Source: Dichetophora obliterata
Lineage: Eukaryota; Arthropoda; Insecta; Diptera; Sciomyzidae
DNA: 64,000 nucleotides
Direction of reading: 5' to 3'
Assembly (NCBI GenBank): GCA_963920525.1
Contig: OY986436.1
Location: 178,657,361 to 178,721,360, forward strand
Shown here: piece after piece, positions 1 to 10,579 of the stretch
How positions within the stretch are numbered: the first letter of the stretch is position 1
How the letters are laid out: every line of letters begins with the position of its first letter
Made by a program: the position numbers and the translations under genes
The notes under the pieces: model-generated
The model's database searches: none
Told to the model about the DNA's origin: nothing
Seen by the model: the letters and a program-made list of their open reading frames with translations, nothing else

Positions 1-349
1 TATCTAAGATTATATTCTCTAATATTAATTGAATAATAGATTTTAATACTTTTAAATATATTATTAGTTTTTAAAATATATGTGCTTTGCTACTATGTTT
101 TGCTTATTGTTTTTTTTGTGAGTCCTTTTTTTTTGTTCGAAAATAATGGTCAGCTTAACTATGACAAAATTGGTGTGCTTATTACAAAATAAGGTGCTTA
201 CTTCTTTCACCATATATTCAAAAAACTACTTAGAAAATATTTAGTTATGCTGCACCAATTTCTGTCATAAAACACAACTAGATACTATTTTGATTATATT
301 TGTTGATATCTAATTTAAAATATCACGTTTCAACCTTATAAAAAGCCAA

Positions 350-932
350 CACTTTTATTAGACTTACTTTTACATATAAAAATAAAAAGTAAAATTTTTT
401 TTTAAAAAATAAGCTTTTATTTAAAAAATACGTGAACTAAAACGAAAAAAATAAATTTAAGTGGCATTTGTCATATATGTATATAGTAGGTATATTCTAG
501 GTGCAGAAGAACCCCTCTCTTAGTTACTCATCATCATAGTATAAGCGTATGTAAATTGGTAAGTTCTAAGGACTTATAGAAATTTAGAATTTTTCAAATA
601 CATTTATATTTAAAAGCTTGAGGCACCGATGTCCGCGATCCATTATACAGGTTTACTACACATTATCAGAGGCATTGAAAAATTCTAAAGTTATATAAGT
701 CCTTAAAACTTACCAATTTACGTACGCTTATGTTGTAATGATGAGTAAACAAGAGAGGGGTTCTTCTGCACCTAGAATATACCTACTATATACATATATG
801 ACAAATGTCACTTAAATTTATTTATTTTGTTTTTAGTTCACGTATTTTTTAAATAAAAGCTTAATTTTAAAAAAATATTTTTTTACTTTTTATTCTTAAA
901 GGTTTATTATTAACATCTTTTATTTTTAAAAC
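350..932. mobile_element. Foldback/long-TIR element, copy 1
   Basis: Two arms of about 220 bp, near 383-605 and 672-895, are reverse complements of each other. Each carries the block with GGTGCAGAAGAACCCCTCTC (about 501-520) and a run ending in AAGCTTTTATTT. The short centre holds GAGGCACCGATGTCCGCGAT. No ORF is present, so it is non-autonomous. A partial second copy lies at 11606-12030. Outer limits are approximate because no target duplication was resolved. Its right side leads into the tandem repeats at 1080-1440. Confidence 0.75.
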
Positions 933-1079
933 TTAGCAAATACTACATCATTTTAATTTCTTAGACTTAACCTTATTAGAGTATTAACATTACTTACGTT
1001 GTAAATATTATTTTTTAAACAGTATTTACATTATTTAAACCATTTACATTATTTACACTATCCCCATCTTTTACTTAAA

Positions 1080-1453
1080 GGAAGTTAACTGCCAATTTTA
1101 GCTGAATCAGCCCCGTAATTTTGGAGATATAGCATTTTTATTGATTTGTGGGCGGTAAAAGCGGTAAAAGGGAGTGTGGCCAAATGTTTTTCATAAACCC
1201 AATGCTTTATTTGAAGAAACTTTATTTTTTAAATTTCAGCTGAATCGGCCTAGTAGTTTAAGAGATATAGCATTTTTATTGATTTATGGGCGGTAAAAGG
1301 GTGTGTGGCAAAATTTTTTATCATAATATTGCATTGTCACCGAACTTACATATGTATGCTAAATTTCAGCTTAATTGGATACCAACAAGTTGTAGAAAAA
1401 TGGCTTGCAAATTTTGACGGACATACATACCTATATACATACGAACGAAGCAA
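1080..1453 (+). repeat. Degenerate ~120-bp tandem repeat, 'gtgggcggtaaaaggg' family
   Basis: About three diverged monomers carry the order 'cagctgaatcggcc', 'agatatagcatttttattga', 'gtgggcggtaaaaggg'. The last unit runs into 'gacatacatac' and 'acgaacgaagcaa'. The same family, reverse complemented, forms 10795-11605, and diverged units lie at 22530-22938 and 24489-24700. No protein is encoded. The array end at 1451-1453 was the target of the CCCAGTAG element that follows. Confidence 0.75.
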
Positions 1454-1987
1454 CCCAGTAGTACCAGTCTTGAAGAAATCTCAAATGAATCATGTACGAT
1501 TTTTCTTGATCCTTGACGAAACATGCTGATTTGTCCATACCTTTCATTGATGAAAATTTCATATAAATGTTCCAAATTCATGCAAGACGCAATGCAGAAA
1601 CGTCGGGATTTATCATGCACGAACCCAATATCGAAATATTGAGGAAGTTTCGTTAGCGAAAAGTAGACAGGTATATAAAGAAAATTCGTCACGGAATTTA
1701 AATCGAAACTTAAAATCGAGAAATAAAATTCGTGAAGGAATGTTATACCGAAACGTTGAAGAAGTGAAAGCGCTGTATTGTTACATTTAGCCTCTGAACG
1801 ATTCGACCAACTACAACAATCATGAATATCTTTAAGTTGTTGTAATAGAGTGGAAAAAGTTAGGCGCTGACAACCGCTGCTTTGCATTATATATTGTATG
1901 AATTTTTTCAAGTCCAGCAGCTCATGCAGAAACTTCCTTCAAGAAATCATCACGAAAAGTTCGTCAATGATGCCTCGAACTACTGGA
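1454..1987 (-). mobile_element. 534-bp DNA transposon relic with CCCAGTAGT ends, copy 1
   Basis: The left end is CCCAGTAGTACC and the right end, reversed, is TCCAGTAGTTCG, giving short inverted termini. It sits in the tandem-repeat family. Comparing the unfilled version (reverse complement of about 10805-10822, 'gaagcaagttaaata') with the filled site gives an AA target duplication at 1452-1453 and 1988-1989. The minus strand has a 181-codon open frame (1911-1366) whose segment with RRFC, LYEIF, FRQGSRKIVHDSFEI is also in copy 2. That block faintly recalls the N-terminal region of PIF/Harbinger transposases, but I do not trust it. Copy 2 is at 33138-34452. Confidence 0.65.
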
Positions 1988-1989
1988 AA

Positions 1990-2560
1990 GTTAAATAAAA
2001 CACGGAAAAATTCATGAACAGCGTCTTGAGAACATGCAGTTTAGCCATTCACAGTCGGTATAAAACAAGTAGGTCCAGTTTTTGATCCCAATGTGTAAAA
2101 TGTTAATAAAACGCCAAGCAGAACAGCTCAAAAGAAGCTCTGTTAATGTCCTTTCAAAGGCTGAAATGGTCAAATTGTTTTGAATTTTTTTTTTGTGTAT
2201 AGAACAGCACAAAATTTGCGAATAATTGCGTGAAAAACGGAGACCATTTTGTTATGATTCAGAGGGTTTTTCTGTCTTCATATATGACTTCTCGAGTTAC
2301 ACAGGGTATATCATCAAGTTTTTTATATATTTTACAAAATAGTCAAGTATCAAAAATAAATTATGTGAACAAACGACCCCAATATCTCTTTCCGATCAAA
2401 AATAATGACATAAAATTTATTTTTGTAGACAGGTATACATTGACATTCTAGGTATAATAATTAAACTCTTTTTTGTATTAGAATTGGCTTTAAGGGTGTT
2501 TTTAGGCAAACAATTTTTTTAAAATGAATTTTTTTTTCAATTTATTATTGTATATTGTTA
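1990..2560. other. No identifiable gene
   Basis: AT-rich sequence with only short open frames (for example 2212-2012 minus and 2230-2451 plus) that match nothing I recognise. It starts with the continuation of the interrupted tandem repeat ('gttaaataaaa'). Confidence 0.5.
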
Positions 2561-2800
2561 TAATACAGATTCTACAGCACTTCAAACCCTGTGCGCTAGT
2601 GTAACTTTAACTGACCAGAGTCACTTTAAAAGCGTTTTTTTCGAAACATACTTTTTCAAAATGGGCCACACTCCTGCAAACAAACTAATCGACCGATTCT
2701 AATATTTTTTTTTTAATTATTTATTATGTAATACTACACCTAAAGCAGTTGTAAAAACTAGGGAATTCAATCCCGGGATTTTACTACCGGGATCCCGATA
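2560..2800. repeat. Fragment related to the hAT element at 22947-24480
   Basis: 2570-2705 (cagattctacagcacttcaa and following) is the reverse complement of a block near 23570-23725 inside the hAT element. At 2759-2800 the words TAGGGAATTCAATCCCGGGA and CCGGGATCCCGAT resemble that element's terminus. The two parts are not arranged as in the intact copy, so this is a rearranged or truncated relative. Confidence 0.45.
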
Positions 2801-3575
2801 TTTTAAAAAAATGTTCTATTGCAAATATTCACGTAAATGCAATCATTTCAATTTAAGTTGATAAGCTTATAAAAATATGGACGTTTTCATATATTTGAAA
2901 ACGCCATTTATTGAATCTTTCACGAATTTTTTCTCCTAAACTATATGAAAGTGACCTTTTTTTAAGTGGCTTTGGATTTAGGGGCTACAAATACACGTTT
3001 GTAGGTCTCCGAGCTCTAAAGTAAAATTATTTCCAATCAATTTTGTTTTTATATTATATCATATTATATTTTTTTATTCATACGGTTTTTTGTTGCACGG
3101 TGTTATTTGTAGCTACTCAATAACATTTAAGGTTTTATTTTGGGAAATTTTGCTAAATCTTAGATACATAGTGTATAGAATAAATGTGTTTGTTAAAAGG
3201 GATTAATTAAATTTCATTATCGCATAAGATTTACTATCAATTATAAATAAATCAATTACTATCAATTAGCAAATTTAGGGGATATGCTAATTTGGCGCAC
3301 ATGCAGAAAACGTTTCTGTTGTCTATATAAACCTATCAATGAAGCCGCTTAGATGCGAGTTGATTGATGTTTACTGCCATATAGATTTCATACACATACA
3401 TAAACATATGAAATAATATGGATTTTAACACTTTAAGGGCCATAAAAATAAACAGCATGACAAGATTTTCATGAAGGTTTTAGATAAGAAAAAATTACAG
3501 TTGAGGAAAGAACGTCACATGTTCAGCTTCTAAAAATTTCCAGTAAAACTGCTTGTGTCACCGCGCTGATCACAT

Positions 3576-3725
3576 TAGGTCTGTTTCTGTACTCGATTCA
3601 AGTAACTTGAAGTTGCTTGAAAGCGTACAAATTTTTGAAACTCGAGAGAGAATAATAAATAGCACAATGTCACTCTCTATTCTCATAAAATTACTTAAAG
3701 CTAGTACGGAAACAGAAGTGGTACC
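3576..3725. mobile_element. ~150-bp palindromic MITE (CTGTTTCTGTACTCG ends)
   Basis: The left end 'ggtctgtttctgtactcg' is mirrored by the right end 'gctagtacggaaacagaag'. The centre (3643-3683) is itself palindromic: 'gagagagaata' pairs with 'tattctc'. There is no coding capacity. The same left end starts again at 63970 and runs off the window, so the family is dispersed. Confidence 0.5.
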
Positions 3726-3896
3726 TATTAACTCGCTATGATTATGCCAATTTGTTCTTCTTACTATTTTAACGCATTCTGACCCAAAAAAACATTTTTA
3801 AAATGTTGAATACCTTAAGAGAAAAAAACAACCTAGTAGTTCGACTGAGTCTATCGCTAGTTTCATAGTCTTAGTTTTTATTTTTTATATAAAAAC

Positions 3897-3904
3897 TATC
3901 GATA
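3897..3904. promoter_or_regulatory. TATCGATA motif (DRE-like), left of BED relic
   Basis: A perfect TATCGATA octamer, the core bound by the BED-finger factor DREF in Drosophila, about 160 bp upstream of the BED-like start codon. Further TATCG words lie at about 3851 and 3926. It may be a promoter element or a sub-terminal site of an old hAT transposon. Confidence 0.4.
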
Positions 3905-4065
3905 GTTCAGTGGGACTATCGAACATCTCTATTAAGCATTGCAAAATAACCAAAGCGCCGCGTGCTAGTTATTTTTAGCAGTAATAACAATGAGTTCTGA
4001 GCTTTGTTATTATTTCACAGATAAATTGCGACTGATTTGGCTGACGATTCTCCCTTTGTTGTGAG

Positions 4066-4302
4066 ATGGTAACTGATGAAAATAATTCGGCAGGTTTGTC
4101 GTTTGTTCAAAGTTGCTTTGTTTGTTGTACGTTTACTTTTTTCCACACAGAAAGGTCAACTATAAAGAAGCCAAGAAAATCCTATTCAGAATTTTGGAAA
4201 CATTTTCAGTTGAGTCCAAGCAAGAAGTTAGCCAAATGTTTGAAATTCCAAAAGTCATACAAAACAAACGAAAACTCGTCCAACCTTTTGGACCATTTCT
4301 AA
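4066..4302 (+). pseudogene. Two-exon BED-type zinc-finger fragment (hAT transposase N-terminus relic?)
   Basis: Exon 1 (4066-4093) and exon 2 (4151-4302) are separated by a 57-nt GT...AG intron (4094-4150) with a pyrimidine-rich acceptor. The intron is a multiple of three and has no in-frame stop, so both forms stay open: 59 codons spliced, 78 unspliced. Exon 2 reads SYSEFWKHF, then AKC, then NLLDHF, the spacing of a BED finger (W..F, C..C, H..H). The second cysteine is phenylalanine (KCLKF). A TAA follows directly after the first histidine, while matching LKSKR residues continue in another frame, which suggests a frameshift. BED fingers occur at the N-terminus of hAT transposases and domesticated relatives such as DREF. 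It is flanked by TATCGATA on both sides. No catalytic domain follows. Splicing is inferred. Confidence 0.45.
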
Positions 4303-4508
4303 AATCTAAAAGAAGTTTTCTATATCGAAAGTATTAACCATTAAAAACATATGCTTTTATTTTAGTTGGTTTTTGTTTTTTGTTAGTTGCAATTGTTTTC
4401 TTTTTTAAACTGTAACCAGCGACTAAAAATCCGATAGTGCGATCGATAGCGCTATCAATGGTTAATTTTTTTTTGGAGACTCGTGAGTATTGAAAGTTTT
4501 TTTGAAAC

Positions 4509-4516
4509 TATCGATA
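4509..4516. promoter_or_regulatory. TATCGATA motif (DRE-like), right of BED relic
   Basis: A second perfect TATCGATA octamer about 200 bp downstream of the BED-like frame, close to 'gcgatcgatagcgctatc' near 4440-4457. The symmetric placement fits sub-terminal sites of a decayed element as well as it fits regulation. Confidence 0.35.
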
Positions 4517-4676
4517 GTTTGACACTTCTGTTATGCATGTTTTGGAAGTGTCATGACGTCACTTAGTATACCTCATCAACAATCAGTTCGTACGCCTGAA
4601 AATTTTTTAATATGAACACTTTCAACTAGAGCATAGCACGAAAATAATATTGTTATTTGTTTGAACAGCATTTTAC

Positions 4677-4814
4677 TGCATTATTCTGTATCACGAAGAA
4701 GCACACCAACAATGAGAAAGACACGAGAAGCAATACTTTCTTCCATACAAAATTGTATTGTTTCTCGTGTCTTTCTCATCGTTGGTGTGCTTGTTCGTGA
4801 TACAGAATAATGCA
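4677..4814. repeat. ~60-bp-arm hairpin
   Basis: Arms 4677-4736 and 4755-4814 are near-perfect reverse complements. Both contain the words of 'tgcattattctgtatcacga', 'gcacaccaac' and 'gagaaagacacgaga', around an 18-nt loop. A GAAC tetramer run follows at about 4854-4870. This could be a cruciform or hairpin MITE core. Confidence 0.75.
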
Positions 4815-4880
4815 CTTAATTTCTTTTTTCTACGAACGAACATCTATTTTTTACGAACGAACGAACGAACAAAATATTTA

Positions 4881-5274
4881 AGCGCTGATTGTAAAAGACG
4901 GAACGGAACATTATAAAATGTTGCGAAATGTCACTTTACAATCTATTACATGAGTTTCTCATGAGTTCAGATCTATTGATTTTTGATTTCTCCGCTGCGT
5001 TTCGTAACGTTTTGAGTAAAAAATTTATGTTGACAGATGCTACTATTAATTTTATTCTGCATTTGTTTTGTTTTCTGTATTTTTGATAAATTTTGATTGA
5101 ATTCATGTTTTAAAATAATCAGAAAAGAAGAATTGATGGAATTTGTTTTGTAATAAAATATATATTAGAAAAAAATTAACTCCTCTTCCGATGCTATTAT
5201 AATCGCCTCTCCGTTTGAAAACGTTTCGTCCCGCCACGATGACACTTAACTACGTTCCGATTATAATCAGCGCT
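4881..5274. mobile_element. 394-bp PIF/Harbinger-like MITE, TTA duplication
   Basis: The left terminus AGCGCTGATTGTAA is mirrored by 'ttataatcagcgct'. GACGGAACG inside the left end pairs with 'acgttccg' inside the right. TTA flanks both ends (4878-4880 and 5275-5277). A 3-bp TTA/TWA duplication is typical of PIF/Harbinger MITEs. No ORF. Nested in the 850-bp element. Confidence 0.65.
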
Positions 5275-5469
5275 TTACTCACAAAACATTTGCTTACAAA
5301 ACCTTAGAAATGACATTTCAAGCTTTAAGAATACAACAAACTTTGTTATATCAAATACATTGATTTCTTAATATAAATAGTATAAAAAAGTTCAGGCGAA
5401 CTAACTGATTGTTGTTGAGGCAGTTGTGGTGTTCATTCTATTTTGCCAGAACTCAAAGGCAGAACACGT

Positions 5470-7434
5470 TTAACCCTTTGACGATGAATGGGTGAAAAAG
5501 AACCCATTTACATTTTTAAGTCGTGTGAGCACAATTTTCAAGATATTTTCATAAAGTTGGCCTTAAAGATTTAGAAATTAATGTGGCCTTTAACGTGTGT
5601 CACATTTTTTTGAACTTGTTTTCATTGTAAGAGAAAACTAGCAAGTCAAAAAATATTTTATTAATCCCAATCTCACAGTGACTACAGATACACAGCATCG
5701 GACAAAACATTTGACAATCCATACGAAAATAAGAATTTTGCAAAAAATATCAATTTTTTCACAGTGTATTATAATTTTTTACATAAATATGTCTGTTTGT
5801 AATCAAACCATCGACCATATACAACATATATTTAATTTCTCTCTTAAATTGTAAGGTCTTCTCTTAAAATTCTAATCCCATGAAATAATGAGCGAGACAG
5901 AACATTTACAACTTACGTGTAGCAATAAAAAAACTACTCCAAGAGATAATTATGTACAGAATTTTAAGTTATAACAAAGTGGGTAAAGTTATTACGTTTA
6001 TTGTTAAATAATTTTGCGAGAAAGGTTATACAGCAATATAATAAAAAATAAAACAAACAAAAAAATATCTACAAAAAATTAGTCCAAATTAATTTTGGGG
6101 AAGCACTTCGAAAGAATATTATTAATGACTTTAAAAGCAGATTTTCCAAAACATATAAAGTGCATAAGTCATCAATTTTGCGAATTATATCTAAATATAA
6201 TACTAAAAAACAGTATGTTGCGCCATGGAGCCTGCCCTCGTAAAACGACCCGAAGAGTTGACAACTTACTAGTGAGTCATGTGAAGAAAAAACCGTTTAC
6301 GTCTGCTCCAGCACTTATCGAAGAGTACCAGTTGCCAATTTCTTCAAGAACTGTGTGTCGTCGCCTGGTTTATGCTGGCTTACCTTCTTGTCGCCCAGTC
6401 AGAAAACCTTTGATTTCAAAGCGGAATCACAGAAAACGTGTACAATGATCAATGATCAGAGTTAAGCGACCTAGAGGAAAACGTCTTCAAGTACCTACCT
6501 GCGTTAAAACTGTCAAGCATGGTGGTGGGCATGTTATGGTCTGGGGATGTTTTTCGAATTCAAGAGTAGGCCAAATTTACCGCATTGACGGCATTATGAA
6601 TCAACATGTATACAAAAGTATATTGGAGACCGTGATGATGCCATTTGCTGAATGGAAAATACCGTTGCGCTGGAACTTCCAGCAGGGCAATGATCCCAAA
6701 CACATATCTAAGCTTATAAAAAAAAGTGGTTTAACGACAATGGGATTAGTGTTATGGAGTGGCCCGTGCAATCTCCAGATCTTAACCCCATTGATAACCT
6801 TTGGGAGATAGTAACACGCAGAAGCAACCGTGAAAATGTGAAAAAAATCAATGGATTCCTTTCAAGGAATTCAAACCAATCGATATGATTCACAACTTAA
6901 TAAGCTCCATACCACTTCGCTGCAGAGAAGTTATAGTATATAGCCGATTTACAACTAAATATTAATTAAAATGTAATATTTTTGCTCAAAAACATTAGTT
7001 GCAAATGTTTTGTCTTGCCCATATATTAAGTTTATATGAAGTACAGTTTTTATTTTTTTTTAAAGAAGAATATTTTAAGCTAAAAACCTCAGTTTTATAA
7101 CGTATAAAAACATATATGTTACTTTTTAAATCAAATTTACGTTATTTTTCAAAAGCATTTACAGTTTTAATGATTTTTTCCAAAATGTTTACAGTTGCAA
7201 ATGTTTTGTCCGATACTGTAGGTACCAAAAACGATTATGTCAAAATCTTTATGAATCAGTTACTCCAACAAAGTAAAAAATAAATTTTCCGGATGGATTT
7301 TTCCAGATTTTTTCAAAACTTACAGAAAAAAAAATTTATTTCACTATTGTAAAGAATTATGCCATCGGTGATGACAACTCCACAAAAAATTTATAAAATT
7401 TACAGCGGTTTGTTTGTCGTCCTCAAAGGGTTAA
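5470..7434. mobile_element. piggyBac-like element flanked by TTAA, hosting a Tc1 insertion
   Basis: TTAA occurs at both edges (5470-5473 and 7431-7434). The inward ends are CCCTTTGACGATGA on the left and, reversed, CCCTTTGAGGACGA on the right. TTAA target plus CCC start is the piggyBac signature. Without the nested Tc1 (5691-7218) it would be about 430 bp and non-coding, so it is MITE-like. Confidence 0.65.
5691..7218 (+). mobile_element. Dead Tc1-family element (TIR CAGTATCGGACAAAACATTT)
   Basis: The ends are CACAGCATCGGACAAAAC and, reversed, CAGTATCGGACAAAACATTT, with TA at both borders. The transposase is broken. An N-terminal helix-turn-helix part (about 6095-6448) reads RKTTRR, FTSAPALIEEY, SSRTVCRRL. 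A catalytic part (6452-6830) reads VKHGGGHVMVWGCFS and FQQGNDPKH. The first catalytic Asp region (SDE) is deleted at the junction, the second Asp is Gly (QQGNDPKH for QQDNDPKH), and the third block SPDLNPIDNLWEI is in another frame with Glu changed to Asp. It cannot be active. Confidence 0.9.
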
Positions 7435-7489
7435 GATATGGAAGACAATGTGTTGCGAAAACTCTTAATGTGTCTTATTATATATATTA

Positions 7490-8196
7490 AAAAAAGTTGA
7501 TGAAATTACTGATCTTGGTATAATATTGGATTCTAAACTCACTTTTGTCAGCCATCTTAACTGTACTATTTCTAAATCTTACTCTGTGTTAGCTTTTGTA
7601 ATGCGTAATAGTTCTTATTTCTCTGATCCATTTACTCTGAGTTTATTATATTCTTCTTTTGTTCGTTCAAAATTAGAGTATGCTATTCTTATCTGGAGAC
7701 CTTTTTATTCAACACATATACATCGCTTGGAGAGCATTCAAAAGAGATTTACTCGCTTTGCAGTTCGTCAATTAAATCTGTGTGATGCTAATCACTCATA
7801 CCTTGTTCGTTGTAAACTTTCAAATCTAAAAACGCTACAATGTAGAGGTACCATATTGTCATTATTATTCATATATGGTATTGTTAGTGGTTCAATAGAT
7901 TCTCCTGCACTTTTGCAGTTAATACATTTCAATGTACCTATCAGAAATTTGAGAAATTTTGTACAGTTTTTTATAAGTATCAAAAAACTAATTATGCATT
8001 ATATGCTTTCATTTTGAGAGCTCTCACTGAAATAAATTTAATCCCATATTCTTTTGCATTAGATTTTTCTTTTCCTAAATATATCATTAAAAAGTATCTT
8101 AACAACATTTACTATTAGATTTTAGTATAAGATTTTTAAGTTATAAATTGTCAGTATGGAATTAGTTATTCTTTGACTAAAATAAATAAATAAATA
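7490..8196 (+). mobile_element. 5'-truncated non-LTR retrotransposon (RT C-terminus, TAAA tail)
   Basis: The frame from about 7497, with a 163-codon ORF at 7526-8017, reads DLGIILDSKLTFVSHL, then FVRSKLEYAILIWRP and LESIQKRFTRFAVRQL, the C-terminal end of LINE reverse transcriptases of the CR1/Jockey type. It ends in 'aaataaataaataaat', a short-repeat 3' tail. The catalytic domain and endonuclease are absent. Related tails are at 12346-12870 (minus) and 49398-49560 (minus), so one LINE family has seeded the window repeatedly. Confidence 0.85.
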
Positions 8197-8239
8197 TGCT
8201 GTTAATACACACATTTTTGTGAAATTTATAAAAGCTATG

Positions 8240-8805
8240 CTACTTCGATGACGTCACTTTGTATGAGAGATTTTACGAGTTTTTATATGATTTCGTCAAA
8301 TTTCAAACTGAATTTTATATTTTCAGCATATGTGCATAATTTTAAATCATTAAATTAATTTTTGTTGAATTTTTAGAGACAACCATTTTCATACATGCAG
8401 TTACTTTGTAAATGGGAGGTAAGCGTGGTTTTTATACTATTTTGACAACATTTAAATATATAGTTATTCAAAGTATTAGGTTAGTTTTTGTGGCATTTAA
8501 AGATATCTTACCGTTTTGTTAAAGTAACTTTGTAGGCGTGGTTTTCTGTTGATTTTGACAAATTTCAATTCTATGGTGAATTTTTGCGATCAAAGCTTAT
8601 GTGCAACATTACGATTCACTACATAAATTAACGTGCCATTTTTAGAGATTTTATTGTTTTAATAAAGTAACTTTGTATGGGAGGTAGGCGTGATTTTCAT
8701 TCGATTTTGCTCATTCCTTGACTTGATCTTTGGTTTTTGAATATAAGTACATATTCCAAATTGCAATACGATAGCTTTAAAATTGCGAATAGTAGTTGTG
8801 TCGAT
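8240..8805. repeat. Degenerate ~125-145-bp tandem repeat ('aaagtaactttgtatgggag')
   Basis: Four units, near 8255, 8398, 8524 and 8661, repeat 'agtaactttgta', 'ggaggtaggcgtggtttt' and 'gattttgacaaattt'. The unit resumes after the 1.34-kb insertion at 10174 with 'acggacatggcgcaatcggc', reminiscent of a repeat common in Drosophila intergenic DNA. No coding capacity. Confidence 0.65.
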
Positions 8806-8819
8806 CGACGGACAGACAG
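8806..8819. repeat. 14-bp target-site duplication, left
   Basis: CGACGGACAGACAG occurs here and again at 10160-10173, directly flanking the 1.34-kb element. Confidence 0.85.
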
Positions 8820-10159
8820 AAAGCCACTATGTTTTTAACGTTGACCCCTGCCGCGAAGGCTTAATTCAACGGTGCTCCAAAGCTTGGGACAAATATGAAG
8901 CGTCGGCCAACGCCCCTTCGGAATTCAAGAAAGACCACTTTGAAAGGTTCCCCTAACAACATGCAACAGAACTCCATCTATCATGTCGTCAGATTGACGC
9001 AATACATTGCCGTGGCACTTTTAGCTACTCGAATTTGTACATGACTTGGTTATTTTAATAACCTTGGGCTATCTCAGTAATTAATACCAATAATATAACC
9101 CATTACTTTTTTAGCCGCAATAATCATCCACGTCGTATCAAGGGTCATCACTCCTTGACACGAAGACTAAGACGGCAACTACATAGGCCTGTCATCATAT
9201 TATTAGGTTCCTCAATCTCAGTGGACACAACTCAGACTATTTAGGTTTCCCCGTCGCCTGTACTCAAATTCCAAAGGAAACAGTATATTGATCCGGTAGA
9301 TGCTTACCTTCCTAACATTTACTGTTTGAAATTAGCGAGATTCAGTCTACCATCATTCTCTTAGTAATTTAAGGGAATCACCAGCCCGAGTTCAACTTAA
9401 GTGTAATTCACCGGCCTTTCTGGCCTTTCTGGCCTAACTACAGCCAGAGCGCTTTGATACCCCACGAGGGCCTAACCCAACGACAGTCAATACCTGGGCT
9501 CAAGGCTCCACCTGACATGGCTCTTCAACATCCCGTCTTACAGACCAAAAGTTCTTAGAACATTTATATTTGACTGTGACACCTTCAGCCACTCGAATTG
9601 TACATGATTAGGTTAAAAAATAACCATAGGTTTCCCAGTAAAACCGGGTAAACCTCAATCCTACTTATGCAACGTCGTTTTCCTAATTAAGACTTAATTA
9701 AAAGCCTTTTTCAGAAAACTAGGAAGCATGAGCCGTTGTATACTAATTGGCTAATACAACGGTCCGAAGATTAAATGTTTCCTACATAATAACCTTTATT
9801 CTAAGATAAGGTCTGCAGAACAACGATAGATCAGGTCTCCTCATCATTGATGGATGACTGTCCCCGCTCTTCAAGTTATGTTGGATTGATCGTCCATCGA
9901 AAGCATATTACAGATGACGGTGTTATGATAACTTAATATCAAAACCATGCTTTCTCCAAGAATTTGGCAGCAACAACCAAGGCTCAAGGTAAACCTTTTT
10001 CTTTTACAGATTATTAGATGAACATTCAAGAGCCGTGCCACAAGAATGAACTCATTATGAGATCAGTTCATGGGGCACGGCCCATCCAATAACAAACCCT
10101 CACCACTTCTATTCCTGGCTTGGGACAGGCAGATTCCCCGAAGGTCCTCTGGCGGGTTT
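8820..10159. mobile_element. Unclassified 1.34-kb non-coding element, copy 1
   Basis: It starts AAAGCCACTATG and ends GGCGGGTTT, and is flanked by a perfect 14-bp duplication. The reverse complement of 53452-54787 is the same element, flanked by its own perfect 13-bp duplication. There is no ORF of 60 codons, no inverted terminal repeat and no poly(A). Both ends are GC-richer than the surroundings. An internal duplication of about 565 bp is visible: 'actcgaatttgtacatgac' near 9026 recurs as 'actcgaattgtacatgat' near 9591, each followed by a ggtta...ataacc palindrome. Long duplications suggest target-primed reverse transcription or a Penelope/MULE-like mechanism. I cannot assign it. Confidence 0.75.
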
Positions 10160-10310
10160 CGACGGACAGACAGACGGACATGGCGCAATCGGCTCAGGAG
10201 GTGATGCAGATCAAGAATATGTATACTTTTCTTTATCTGCCACGCCTCCTTATCAGCGATACAGATGGAGTAACAAGTTAATATGACCCTTAAGCAGTAC
10301 GTGTTTGAGT
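10160..10310. repeat. Right duplication and resumed host repeat
   Basis: 10160-10173 is the second copy of CGACGGACAGACAG. 10174-10310 continues the tandem-repeat family interrupted at 8805 ('acggacatggcgcaatcggc', 'gatcaagaatatgtatact'). Confidence 0.6.
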
Positions 10311-10579
10311 TTAATTAGACCCTTTTGCAGGTACCAACTAACTCTATAGTGTCTTTTGGTTGAATCCTTAAAAGGATATGGATATTTGTGGTGGATAAAA
10401 TTAAATAAAAATGGGATTAATATAAAAGGGGATAATTATATTACAGTTTGAAAATGAACTAAAAAAAAATTTAGTTTTTATTTTTAAATAGTAGATAAAA
10501 ATAGTAAAACATATAAAAGGTTTTCTGATTCATTCGAAAAAAATTGACGGAAAAGCCTTAAAGCTCAAAAATTCATATC

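Larger units (their letters stand above)
4571..5420. mobile_element. 850-bp non-autonomous element with CCTCAWCAACAATCAGTT ends
   Basis: The left end 'cctcatcaacaatcagttcg' followed by 'tacgcctgaa' is mirrored at the right by 'ttcaggcgaac' and 'actgattgttgttgagg', giving inverted repeats of about 30 bp. It encloses a large hairpin (4677-4814) and a separate MITE (4881-5274). No ORF is present and the target duplication is not clear. Confidence 0.6.
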
